Shown piece after piece: positions 26,806 to 34,198 of a stretch of DNA of 64,000 bases (its first letter is position 1; every line of letters begins with the position of its first letter). A program made the translations under genes and the position numbers. The notes under the pieces were generated by a model. The model had not been told where the DNA came from. It saw nothing but the letters and a program-made list of their open reading frames with translations, and made no database searches. Source of the DNA: Microlunatus endophyticus. Lineage in GTDB: Bacteria > Actinomycetota > Actinomycetes > Propionibacteriales > Propionibacteriaceae. The stretch is taken from NCBI RefSeq assembly GCF_014646195.1, contig NZ_BMMZ01000016.1, forward strand, positions 19,511 through 83,510, read 5' to 3'.

Positions 26806-27558
26806 ATGACCTCGCCGATCGCCGACCCGCTCGCCGCACTGGCCGGGATCGAGGGCGTCGGGTCGGCGGTGATGGCCGCCCGGGACGCCGTCGACGCGGT
26901 GTTGCGCGACCGCGGACGCCGGCAGATCACCTCCGAGCAGCAGGCCGAGGCGCTCCTGATGGCCGCTCGGGCCAGCGCGGTGATCGGGCGCACCGAAGAT
27001 GATCATGTCGGTGACGATGATCACCGGAGCTGGGAGGCGGGCACACTGCGGTTGTACGTCGAGCTTGTTGATCTTGCTCGCCTGATCAGGGTGTCGCCGG
27101 GGCAGGCGATCGCGCGGGCTCATGCCGTGCTCGGTCGCGGCGTGCTGGCCGATGACGGGCTCGGGCGGCTGCGCGACGATTCGCAGGTCGCCGACCGGAT
27201 GGCTGCACTCGGACGGCTGCTCACCACATCGACCAGCGCACCGGTGATCGTGGTTGCCGCGATCGCCCATGCCGAGTTGATCACGGTGGCACCGTTCGCG
27301 GCCGGAAACGGCATCGTCGCCCGTGCGGTCGAGCGCATGATCTTGATCGATGGTGATCTTGATCGGCCGGCGGTGACCGTCCCCGAGGTCGCTCACCAGC
27401 AGTCCGGTGCCGCCTATCGGCTGGCCCTTGAGGGATACCGCAGCGGCTCGGCCCAGGGCGTACGCGACTGGTTGCTCCACGTCGCGGCCGCTGTCACCCG
27501 TGGCGCGGAACTGTCACCGCTGAAACCGGTACGCCAGCCGCCCGGCCGGCGCCCGTGA
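26806..27558 (+). CDS. Degenerate Fic-domain-like protein upstream of the Tad locus
   Basis: A 250-residue, mostly helical protein. The segment APFAAGNGIVAR (162-173) matches the Fic motif HPFx(D/E)GNGRxxR in position but lacks the catalytic His (Ala162), the acidic metal ligand (Ala166) and the first Arg (Ile170), while PF, GNG and the last Arg remain. AMP-transfer activity is therefore unlikely. Related Fic-like genes lie next to ssd/Tad loci in other actinobacteria, so it may have a structural or regulatory role there. The stretch EDDHVGDDDH (about 65-74) is an acidic/His-rich insertion rich in GATC sites. A strong hairpin follows the gene. Confidence 0.65.
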   Translation: MTSPIADPLAALAGIEGVGSAVMAARDAVDAVLRDRGRRQITSEQQAEALLMAARASAVIGRTEDDHVGDDDHRSWEAGTLRLYVELVDLARLIRVSPGQAIARAHAVLGRGVLADDGLGRLRDDSQVADRMAALGRLLTTSTSAPVIVVAAIAHAELITVAPFAAGNGIVARAVERMILIDGDLDRPAVTVPEVAHQQSGAAYRLALEGYRSGSAQGVRDWLLHVAAAVTRGAELSPLKPVRQPPGRRP

Positions 27559-27632
27559 GCGGGTGCCGGTGATCTGCGAGTGATCATGTGCGGATGATCA
27601 GGTACCACTGATCGGGTGGGCCGGGCATGACT

Positions 27633-27658
27633 CGGCGCCCACGAGAGCGTGGGCGCCG
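27633..27658. terminator. Perfect 11-bp hairpin after the Fic-like gene
   Basis: CGGCGCCCACG, loop AGAG, CGTGGGCGCCG. No T-run follows, but stem perfection and the place 75 bases after the stop suggest a terminator. Confidence 0.6.
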
Positions 27659-28125
27659 GCCTGCGCACACATCCGAGTGACCAAGCGTGCACTCGCTTCT
27701 GTTGGCCCGGGCGGACCCGGGTCGCAACTGCCCTCTACGGATGGGTGATCACCGCGTGGGTACTCGGATTGTGCGCGAGCATCACCGATGACCGCACGCC
27801 GTCTGCGGGCGACCTCTCGGTCAGCGTCCGGCCCGTCGCGTCGGCGGCGTCAGGCCGCCAAATCCTCAGCGGTGCGACGATCCCGGCCATCACACGGTGC
27901 GAGATCCTCTGTTCTGCTCGCTTCCATTTGTACTCCCCGGACCGGTGTTTGAGAAGGCCTTGGAACCGAGAATCTGCTACCCGCCAGTAGCATCGGCGCA
28001 GCCAGTTGATCATGGTGCGCGGATCCATCGGTTTGTGGTTGTCCACAGGATCTCGGACGGCCCGGGTTATCCACAGATCCTGACCTTGCCCGACACACTT
28101 GCGATTCCAGACCCAAGGTAAGGGT
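27659..28125. other. 467-base region without a convincing gene, upstream of ssd
   Basis: Composition here is less GC-rich than in the neighbouring genes (for example around 27890-27990). A 103-codon frame on the minus strand (27735-28046) has no family resemblance and no good ribosome site, so I do not call it. The right end holds two DnaA-box-like sequences and must include the promoter of the ssd-Tad operon. Confidence 0.5.
28039..28075. promoter_or_regulatory. Two DnaA-box sequences upstream of ssd
   Basis: TTGTCCACA (28039-28047) equals the actinobacterial DnaA-box consensus and TTATCCACA (28067-28075) the E. coli consensus; they are directly repeated 28 bases apart, 51 bases before the ssd start. 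They could tie ssd-Tad expression to DnaA or merely bind spare DnaA. Confidence 0.5.
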
Positions 28126-29289
28126 GTGGGACCGAATCAGACTCCGACGTTGGCGGCCAGACCGCCGTACGGCATCGGCGATCGAGCGCGAGGTGCCCGA
28201 GCGTCGGGTCCGGGCGGCGGCGATCGACATCCGCTGGTGCTGACCGCCGACCTGGAGATCCTCGACGGGATCCTTGCGGCGACGGCTGCAGCCGACGTCG
28301 AGCCGACCGTCTGCGAGACGGCCGCGGCGATCCGGCCGTTCTGGTCGCGCTCACCGATGGTGATCATCGGAGCCGACCAGGCCCGGCAGGCGGCGGAGCT
28401 GTTGCTGCCGCACCGTACCGAGGTGTTCGTGGTCGGGCCACCGGATCGGCTGGCGGAGATGTCGGTTTGGTCGGCCCCGCTGGGCGCGGCGGTCGTCAGA
28501 CTTCCCGACGGTGCCGGCGCCCTCAGCGGCGCCGTCGCCGACCTGACCGGCAGCCAGCCGGGTTCGGGACGGTTGGTGACGGTGGTCGGGGGATCAGGTG
28601 GAGTCGGCGCGTCCACGCTGGCCGCCGCGTTGGCCATCGGCGCCACACTGCGAGGACTCCCGGCGATGTTGGTCGATCTCGACGTGTTGGGAGGCGGGAT
28701 CGATCTCCTCGTCGGGGCTGAGGGGGTGGCCGGTTGGCGATGGCCGAGGTTGGGTGCGGCGCAGGGGCACCTCGGCGATCTCACCGGCCACCTTCCCCGG
28801 ATCGTCGGCCTCGACGTCCTGTCGACGACCCGGGACGATCCGCGTCCCGACCCGGATCAATTGGCGCCGGGCGCGGTGCGTGCGGTTCTGGCATCGGCCA
28901 CCCGGACCCACCGGTTGGTGGTCGTCGACCTGCCGCGCTCGCTGACCCCGGCCGCTCTGGAGGCGCTGCGCCGGGCCGACCTTGCCGTGCTGATGGCCTC
29001 GGCCGAGGTGCGCGGGATCGCAGCTGCCCGTCGGGTGGCCGACACACTGCGCGAGACCACCGATGCACCGGCGCTGGTCGTCCGGCGTCCGCGCGGGGCA
29101 GGGATCGACCTGTCGGTGGTGGCCGAATCGGTCGGAGTGGGACTGGCCGGTGCGGTCGGACCAGATGCGTCGCTGCTCCGCGGCGCCGAGCGCGGTGATC
29201 CGCCCGGACGTGCGCCGCGCAGCCCGCTCGCGCGACTCAGCAGCAAGCTGTTGGATCGGGTGCTCGACGAATCCGGACCGGACCGGTGA
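28126..29289 (+). CDS. ssd: Septum-site-determining protein Ssd (CpaE/MinD-like, actinobacterial Tad type)
   Basis: A 387-residue MinD/CpaE-superfamily protein starting the Tad operon. An N-terminal receiver-like half (LVLTADLEILDGILAAT ... PMVIIGADQARQAAELLLP) precedes a deviant Walker A loop GGSGGVGAST (155-164) in which the P-loop Lys of GKST is Ala, followed by LVDLDVLGGGIDLL. The signature Lys expected near the loop start is also absent, so classic ATPase cycling is doubtful. In mycobacteria the homologue (Rv3660c) affects septation; CpaE positions Tad machines elsewhere. GTG at 28126 is preferred with AAGG upstream; TTG at 28099 is possible. Its stop overlaps the tadA start. Confidence 0.85.
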   Translation: MGPNQTPTLAARPPYGIGDRARGARASGPGGGDRHPLVLTADLEILDGILAATAAADVEPTVCETAAAIRPFWSRSPMVIIGADQARQAAELLLPHRTEVFVVGPPDRLAEMSVWSAPLGAAVVRLPDGAGALSGAVADLTGSQPGSGRLVTVVGGSGGVGASTLAAALAIGATLRGLPAMLVDLDVLGGGIDLLVGAEGVAGWRWPRLGAAQGHLGDLTGHLPRIVGLDVLSTTRDDPRPDPDQLAPGAVRAVLASATRTHRLVVVDLPRSLTPAALEALRRADLAVLMASAEVRGIAAARRVADTLRETTDAPALVVRRPRGAGIDLSVVAESVGVGLAGAVGPDASLLRGAERGDPPGRAPRSPLARLSSKLLDRVLDESGPDR

Positions 29290-30431
29290 CCGCTGATCTG
29301 GAACCGATCCGGACCAAGCTCGCCGCCCTCGGCCGGCCCCACACCAGCGCCGACGTGGCCGATGCGATGCGCGCCGAGGGATTGCTGGTCAGCGACGCCG
29401 CATTGCTGGAGACGGTCGAGGCGATCCGCCGGGAGAGCGTCGGCGCCGGACCCCTGGATCCGCTGCTGCGGTTGGAGGGTGTCACCGATGTGCTGGTCAA
29501 CGGGCCGGACCAGGTGTTCCTCGACCGCGGCAAGGGACTGGAGGATGCCGGGGTGCGGTTCAGCTCCGATGCCGAGGTGCGGCGGTTGGCCCAACGGCTC
29601 GCCGCGTCCGCGGGGAGACGGCTGGACGACAGTTCACCCTTCGTGGACACCCGGCTCGCCGACGGCACTCGGGTGCACGCGGTACTCGGACCGCTGGCCG
29701 ACCCGGGGACGTGCATCTCGTTGCGGGTCGGGTCGCGCCGGGTGCTCTCGCTGGACGATCTGATCGCCGCCGGGACGGTCCCGCCGGCCGGCGCCCAGGT
29801 GCTCACCGCGATGGTCATGGCCCGGGTCGCCTATCTGATCAGTGGCGGGACCGGGTCGGGCAAGACCACGCTGCTGGCGGCGCTGCTGGCCCTGGTGCCG
29901 CCGGCGGAGCGGTTGGTGATCGTCGAGGACTCCCGCGAGCTGGCTCCGCGGCATCCGCACGTCGTGCGTCTGGAGGGACGTCCCGGCAATGCCGAACGGA
30001 CCGGTGCCGTCACGCTCACCGACCTGGTCCGGCAGGCGTTGCGGATGCGCCCCGACCGGCTGGTGGTCGGCGAGGTCCGCGGTGCGGAGATCTGCGACCT
30101 GCTGGCCGCCATGAACACCGGCCACGAGGGCGGTTGCGGCACTGTGCACGCCAACTCCGCCGCCGACGTGCCGGCCCGGCTGGAGGCGTTGGCGGCGATC
30201 GGCGGTCTGCCCCGGGAGGCCCTGCACGCGCAGTTGTCGTCGGCGCTGGACGTCCTGGTGCACATCCGGCGCGACCAGTCCGGCCGCCGACGCGTCAGCG
30301 AGATCAGCGTGCTGGACCGCGATCCGGTCGGCGGCCTGGTCACAGCGATGCCGGCCGTCGGCTTCGCCGGCGGCAGGGTGACGACCGGGCCTGGAGCGGC
30401 GGAGCTGGAGCGGATCTTGTCCCGATCATGA
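29286..30431 (+). CDS. tadA: Tad pilus secretion ATPase TadA/CpaF
   Basis: The hexameric ATPase that powers assembly of Flp/Tad pili at the inner face of the membrane. The 381-residue protein has the CpaF N-terminal domain (DPLLRLEGVTDVLVNGPDQVF), Walker A GGTGSGKTT (187-195), Asp box IVEDSREL, Walker B RLVVGEVRGAE and the conserved His/Arg-region HEGGCGTVHANSA. All catalytic parts are present. GTG start overlaps the ssd stop (GTGA); tadB begins inside the end of this gene. It corresponds to the Rv3659c-type helicase/secretion-neighbourhood ATPase. Confidence 0.93.
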   Translation: MTADLEPIRTKLAALGRPHTSADVADAMRAEGLLVSDAALLETVEAIRRESVGAGPLDPLLRLEGVTDVLVNGPDQVFLDRGKGLEDAGVRFSSDAEVRRLAQRLAASAGRRLDDSSPFVDTRLADGTRVHAVLGPLADPGTCISLRVGSRRVLSLDDLIAAGTVPPAGAQVLTAMVMARVAYLISGGTGSGKTTLLAALLALVPPAERLVIVEDSRELAPRHPHVVRLEGRPGNAERTGAVTLTDLVRQALRMRPDRLVVGEVRGAEICDLLAAMNTGHEGGCGTVHANSAADVPARLEALAAIGGLPREALHAQLSSALDVLVHIRRDQSGRRRVSEISVLDRDPVGGLVTAMPAVGFAGGRVTTGPGAAELERILSRS

Positions 30432-31240
30432 TCATCATCTCCGTGCTGCTGGCCGGGATCGCCGGCCTGTTGTGGTTCCGCACGCCTCCGGTCCGCTCGT
30501 TGCGCCGCCGGCTGGCAACTATCGGCCAAGCAACCGCGGAGCGATCGCCGACTGCCGGTCTGCGGGGGTTGCTGCCCGTCGTCTGCGCCGCCGGGGCACT
30601 GACCGGATCCGGTTTGGCGTTCGGCGCCCAGGGTTTCTGGCTCTGCGCACCGGCGGTGATCATCGCGGCGACCGTGGCCCGCCTGGTCCGGGCCGGTGTC
30701 CGCCGGGCGCGGGCCGCCGCCGCGCGACAGCAGGTCGCTCAGGCCTGTTCGGTCCTGGCCACCCAGGTGCGGATCGGGCAGCCGCCCCTGGTGGCGATCC
30801 GGTCGGCGGCCGAGGACTGCCCGGTGTTGCGGCCGGCCGTCGCGATCGTCGAATTGGGCGGTGATCCGACCGCGGCCTGGTGCGGCACCGCGAAATCGCC
30901 GGGCCACGAGGGTCTGGCGGAGTTGGCCCGGGTCTGGCAGGTCGCCAACCGGACCGGGGCCGATCTTGCCGATGCGCTCGACCGTGCCGCCGACGGTCTG
31001 TTCGACGACGACGCGGTCGCTCTGGTGGTGGCCAGCGAAGCGGCGGGACCGCGTGCCAGCGGCAAGATCATGGCGGTCCTGCCGGTCGCCGGCCTCGGGA
31101 TCGGATACGCCATCGGCGGTGATCCGCTGCAGTTCCTCACCAGCAGTCCGTACGGGTGGGGCTGTCTGGTCGCCGGCACCGTGCTGGCCTGCGGGGGTGT
31201 GTTGTGGATGGAGCGGGTGGCCGATAGGGCGGCGCTGTGA
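30428..31240 (+). CDS. tadB: Tad pilus inner-membrane platform protein TadB
   Basis: A 270-residue type II secretion F-domain protein: two N-terminal helices (to about 85), a cytoplasmic helical T2SSF domain (QVAQACSVLATQVRIGQPPLVAI ... EGLAELARVWQVANRTGADLADALDRAA), and two C-terminal helices. It forms the platform contacted by TadA. ATG 30428 lies in GATCATGATC and overlaps the tadA stop. Actinobacterial TadB/TadC pairs are shorter and more diverged than proteobacterial ones, and this protein conforms to that. Confidence 0.88.
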   Translation: MIIISVLLAGIAGLLWFRTPPVRSLRRRLATIGQATAERSPTAGLRGLLPVVCAAGALTGSGLAFGAQGFWLCAPAVIIAATVARLVRAGVRRARAAAARQQVAQACSVLATQVRIGQPPLVAIRSAAEDCPVLRPAVAIVELGGDPTAAWCGTAKSPGHEGLAELARVWQVANRTGADLADALDRAADGLFDDDAVALVVASEAAGPRASGKIMAVLPVAGLGIGYAIGGDPLQFLTSSPYGWGCLVAGTVLACGGVLWMERVADRAAL

Positions 31241-31265
31241 ATCCCTTCGGTGAAAGGAAACCTCC

Positions 31266-32099
31266 ATGATCATCAGTCAGCTGTACGGTGTGCTGGCCGT
31301 CGTGCTCGCCGGTCTGGCTGTCGGCGGGGCGGTCTCAGAGCCCGCGGCCGGGTTACGACGGCTGCGCCCGAGCGGTGACCATGATCACCCCGGCCGGGAG
31401 GACCCGGGTGGCCCGACCGGAGGCGCTCGGTCGCGACCGGTCGCTGAGCTGATTGCGGCGCTCGCCGCGCCACGGCGGGGCTCGCCGCCGACCGGTCAGC
31501 GGGCGGCGCTTGCCGGTGCCGTCGCGGTCGTGCTGCCGCTCGGACTGCAGGCCGTCGCCGGTGTCGGGGCACAGGCATGGTTCGCGGCGCCGGTTGCTGC
31601 TGCCGCCGGCTATCTGGTCTCCGGAAGACTGCAGACGCCGGCCTACCATCGTCGCCGGCAACGGCTCGTGGACGGACTGCCTGCCGCGCTGGAGTTGCTG
31701 TCGGCTGCCATTGCGGCCGGGTTGCCGCTGCGGTCAGCGGTCGGGGAGGTGCTCGCGGTGCTGGACGGTCCGCTGGCCGAGGACCTGCAGCAGGTGATCA
31801 CGAGTATCGACCTGGGCCGGGACGAGGCGACCGCCTGGCGGTCGTTGCGCGACCATCCGGCGCTCGGGCCGATCAGTGTCGACCTCGCCCGGTCCTTGGA
31901 GTCGGGCACCATGATCGCCGCGACCCTGCAACGGCATGCCGCGATCGCCCGGCGCAACCGGCGTGGCGATCGCGAGGCCCGTGCCCGGACGGTCGGTGTC
32001 AAGTCGGTGCCGCCGTTGATGTTGTGCTTCGTGCCGGCGTTCTTGTTGATCAGCATCGTGCCGATCGCGGCGTCCGGGATTGTGCAGGCCCTGCAGTGA
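31266..32099 (+). CDS. tadC: Tad pilus inner-membrane platform protein TadC
   Basis: A 277-residue T2SSF protein, partner of TadB. Helices at about 1-22 and 80-118 flank a disordered Pro/Gly/Arg linker; the T2SSF core (DGLPAALELLSAAIAAGLPL ... ARSLESGTMIAATLQRHA) is followed by a long C-terminal helix (LMLCFVPAFLLISIVPIAAS). ATG 31266 follows GAAAGGAAACC, a reasonable ribosome site, 25 bases after tadB. Together with tadA and tadB it completes the motor-platform part of the pilus machine; no prepilin peptidase is encoded in the window. Confidence 0.88.
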   Translation: MIISQLYGVLAVVLAGLAVGGAVSEPAAGLRRLRPSGDHDHPGREDPGGPTGGARSRPVAELIAALAAPRRGSPPTGQRAALAGAVAVVLPLGLQAVAGVGAQAWFAAPVAAAAGYLVSGRLQTPAYHRRRQRLVDGLPAALELLSAAIAAGLPLRSAVGEVLAVLDGPLAEDLQQVITSIDLGRDEATAWRSLRDHPALGPISVDLARSLESGTMIAATLQRHAAIARRNRRGDREARARTVGVKSVPPLMLCFVPAFLLISIVPIAASGIVQALQ

Positions 32100-32124
32100 T
32101 CGGGCCGCACCGTGCTCGCGCTGG

Positions 32125-32164
32125 TTATGCACAGGTCTTCGGTTGCTTCGAAGCCGTGTCCACA
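32125..32164. promoter_or_regulatory. DnaA-box-like pair between tadC and the pilin gene
   Basis: TTATGCACA (32125-32133) and GTGTCCACA (32156-32164) each differ from a DnaA-box consensus at one position. They lie in the only sizeable gap (163 bases) of the Tad operon, which probably also holds a pilin promoter. Confidence 0.35.
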
Positions 32165-32262
32165 GATTCCGCGACGGGTGAATCACGAAGGCACTTCAGA
32201 CCCAGTGTTCCTGTGCAGGGGAAATGCATCCAGCCGGGATGCCGATGCACAAAGGAGTTCTT

Positions 32263-32517
32263 ATGTCGCAGGTCGTCACACACGACACAGCAGGCAGCGT
32301 CTCGTCGGGCAGTGTCTCGTCGGGCAGTGTCTCGTCGAGCACCACCTCGTCCGGAGCACAGCGGGGACTGGTCACCGTGGAGTTCATCTTCGGGATCATC
32401 CTCGTGATCGCGATCATCACGGTGGTGGTCTCGGTGATCCACAATCCGGCGATCGGCTCGCTGCTGGTCCAGCTCGTCAGCTGGATCCTCGGCCTGATCA
32501 AGGGGGTGAAGGCCTGA
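32263..32517 (+). CDS. Flp-type pilin-like protein (DUF4244/Rv3656c-like)
   Basis: An 84-residue prepilin-like protein: Ser/Thr-rich leader with GSVSS repeats (about 11-30), then QRGLVTVEFIFGIILVIAIITVV, in which the Gly-Leu junction followed by Glu at +5 looks like a type IV prepilin processing site, and a hydrophobic helix to about 75 with a short GLIKGVKA end. An AAAGGAG ribosome site lies 7 bases before the ATG. The position after tadC and before TadE-like genes matches the DUF4244 pilin of mycobacteria and streptomycetes. It is likely the major subunit of the pilus. Confidence 0.82.
   Translation: MSQVVTHDTAGSVSSGSVSSGSVSSSTTSSGAQRGLVTVEFIFGIILVIAIITVVVSVIHNPAIGSLLVQLVSWILGLIKGVKA
32293..32337. 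repeat. 15-bp tandem repeat, three copies, in the pilin leader
   Basis: GGCAGTGTCTCGTCG occurs three times with one mismatch in the first copy, encoding the GSVSS repeats just before the pilin processing site. Confidence 0.9.
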
Positions 32518-32540
32518 ACCTGGGGGCCGGTGGGCACCGG

Positions 32541-32975
32541 ATGAGGCCGCGATCGTCGGCGGGGTGTCGTCCCGCCGGCATCCGGCCGCACCGCCGACAG
32601 CCCGGCCGGCGACGCGCTCGGAGCGGGTCCGACATAGGGCGGCAGCGCGGGATGGTCACGGTCGAGTTGGTGTTCGGTTTTCTGATCGTGTCGATCATGA
32701 TGGCGGTCTTCGGCTGGGGGATCCTGTTGTTCGGGGTGCAGATCGGATGCATCGACACCGCGCGTGACGTGGCCAGGCAGGCGGCCCGCGGCGACGACGA
32801 CGCCGTTCACACCGCGGAGTCCGAAGCACCACACGGTGTCAGGGTCATAGTCACGACCAAGGGCGATCAGATCGGCGTCGAGGTGACCGCCAGGTCCAAG
32901 CCGTTCAACTTCGTCCCGGCCATCACACTGACCGCCGATGCCACCGCCCTGCGGGAACCGGGGGAGCAGGGATGA
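32541..32975 (+). CDS. TadE-like minor pilin protein
   Basis: A 144-residue protein with a long basic N-terminus (Arg-rich, residues 1-36), then QRGMVTVELVFGFLIVSIMM, a single hydrophobic helix with a Glu at the pilin-like position, and an outward domain (GCIDTARDVARQAARGDDDA ... RSKPFNFVPAITLTADATA). This is the TadE plan: helix plus ARxxAR-type amphipathic segment. ATG 32541 is the most upstream in-frame Met beyond the preceding gene. The Arg-rich leader is unusually long. The next TadE-like gene overlaps its stop. It should act as a pseudopilin in pilus initiation. Confidence 0.82.
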   Translation: MRPRSSAGCRPAGIRPHRRQPGRRRARSGSDIGRQRGMVTVELVFGFLIVSIMMAVFGWGILLFGVQIGCIDTARDVARQAARGDDDAVHTAESEAPHGVRVIVTTKGDQIGVEVTARSKPFNFVPAITLTADATALREPGEQG

Positions 32976-33388
32976 GCGGACGGACCTGCAGCAGACACAG
33001 GAGAAGCGGCACCACCGACCCGCCGCGAGGACGGGACCGGGAGCGGGGCAGCGGCACGCTGCTGGTGCTCACCGTGGTGATCTTCATGCTGAGCCTGGCG
33101 TCCACCGTCGGTGTCTTCGGCCGCTACATCGTGGCCTGGCACCGGGCCGCCGCGGCAGCCGACCTGGCTGCCCTCGCCGGGGCACAGGCGTACGGGACGG
33201 GTCAGGACGGCTGCGGCGTGGCCACGGAGTTCGCGGACCGGAATGATCAACAGCTGACCGACTGCTCGGTGGTCGGCGACCGAGCCGACTTCGTGCTGTC
33301 GGTGAAGATCTCGGCGCCGGTGCCGACCCGAGTGCCGGTGCTGCCGGAGCAGGTCACCGCTACCGCCGATGCCGGCCCGGTCCGATGA
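32972..33388 (+). CDS. TadE-like protein of the helicase/secretion neighbourhood (Rv3654c type)
   Basis: A 138-residue protein: basic leader (RHRRSGTTDPPRGRDRERG), a helix beginning SGTLLVLTVVIFMLSLAS, then HRAAAAADLAALAGAQAYGTGQ, the A-A-A-D-L-A-A-L-A-G/A segment that characterises the TadE/TadG-like protein located next to the DECH helicase in actinobacteria, and a Cys pair (GCGVA, DCSVV) in the outer domain. ATG 32972 overlaps the previous stop. It ends the Tad operon, facing the decayed DUF2804 gene with 47 bases between. Confidence 0.85.
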   Translation: MSGRTCSRHRRSGTTDPPRGRDRERGSGTLLVLTVVIFMLSLASTVGVFGRYIVAWHRAAAAADLAALAGAQAYGTGQDGCGVATEFADRNDQQLTDCSVVGDRADFVLSVKISAPVPTRVPVLPEQVTATADAGPVR

Positions 33389-33435
33389 TCACCCAACCGA
33401 TCACATCCCCGGGCCGGTCGTTGATCATCGACCTG

Positions 33436-34196
33436 TCAGAGCCGGGCGTGCATCCGTTCCAGCACGCCCGGACGTCCGCTGAGCTCGTAGCGGGTGCCGT
33501 CCAGGGCACGGACAGTGCCGTGCCAGGTCCCGCACTCCTGGAAATAGTCCATAGCGGCAACGACCAACTGGTGTTCGGCCCGCTTGCGACCCTGGGGCGA
33601 GAAGAGCAGATCCACCCGGCCGTCGGCCGAGGCCACCCGCGTCGACACCGGCCCGTCACCGGCCGGGCGATCGGACGTGGTCGGTGTGAAGGTCAGGTCC
33701 GTGAGTGGTTCGGCGACCGGCCCCGTCGATCCGTCCTGGATCCAGAGGCAGGATTCGTCCTCGGTGCCGGCAGGTTGGGTGCGGGCGGGGTCCGGCGTCC
33801 AGTTCCAACTCGCCACGCAACGCCGGCCCGGCAGCGGACCCGTCGATGTCGATCATGATCCGGCGCTGGCGGCGATCCGGGTCGAAGACATACTGCATGC
33901 GATAGCCGTCGACCGCGAAGGAGCATCGCCCGCCGTCGAGCAGCCGGGACGGCAACACGGCATGCCCGCGGGCCGCAGCGCTGTGCTCGTACAGGTCGCT
34001 GGTGGCGCGGTCGTAGCCGTAGATCTCCGAGGTCGCCAGATACTTGGCGTCCTGGATGATCATGGCGCCACCCCGGTCGGGATGGATCAGGGTGAAGCCG
34101 ACCCATTCCTTGAGCCGGAAGCGTTCCCAGGCGCGTCGCGGTCCGGAGAAGGCGTCGAGCGGGTTGACCAGCCCGGTCTGACGCGATCTCGGCCAC
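33436..34196 (-). pseudogene. Decayed DUF2804-like gene (frameshift plus probable internal deletion)
   Basis: Three frames must be joined. GTG 34196 opens MAEIAS and runs into an unrelated frame; a one-base shift near 34181 gives QTGLVNPLDAFSGPRRAWERF and KEWVGFTLIHPDRGGAMI, continuing to ALRGELELDA near 33805; another shift gives the C-terminal part ESCLWIQDG, EPLTDLTFTP, ASADGRVDLLFSPQGRKRAE and AMDYFQECGTWHGTV to the stop at 33436. Both long parts keep strong third-position GC and read like the two halves of a DUF2804 protein. From memory of that family the central 70-80 residues (between ELELDA and ESCLW) are missing, so a deletion rather than one sequencing error is likely. It begins 3 bases after the helicase stop. 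Confidence 0.6.
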
Positions 34197-34198
34197 CG

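Noticed and set aside
27735..28046. 103-codon minus-strand frame as a gene
   Set aside because: No ribosome site, no recognisable family, and it overlaps the DnaA boxes and likely promoter of ssd.
32293..32337. CRISPR-like repeats
   Set aside because: The units are adjacent without spacers and encode an in-frame peptide repeat; no cas genes are present anywhere in the window.
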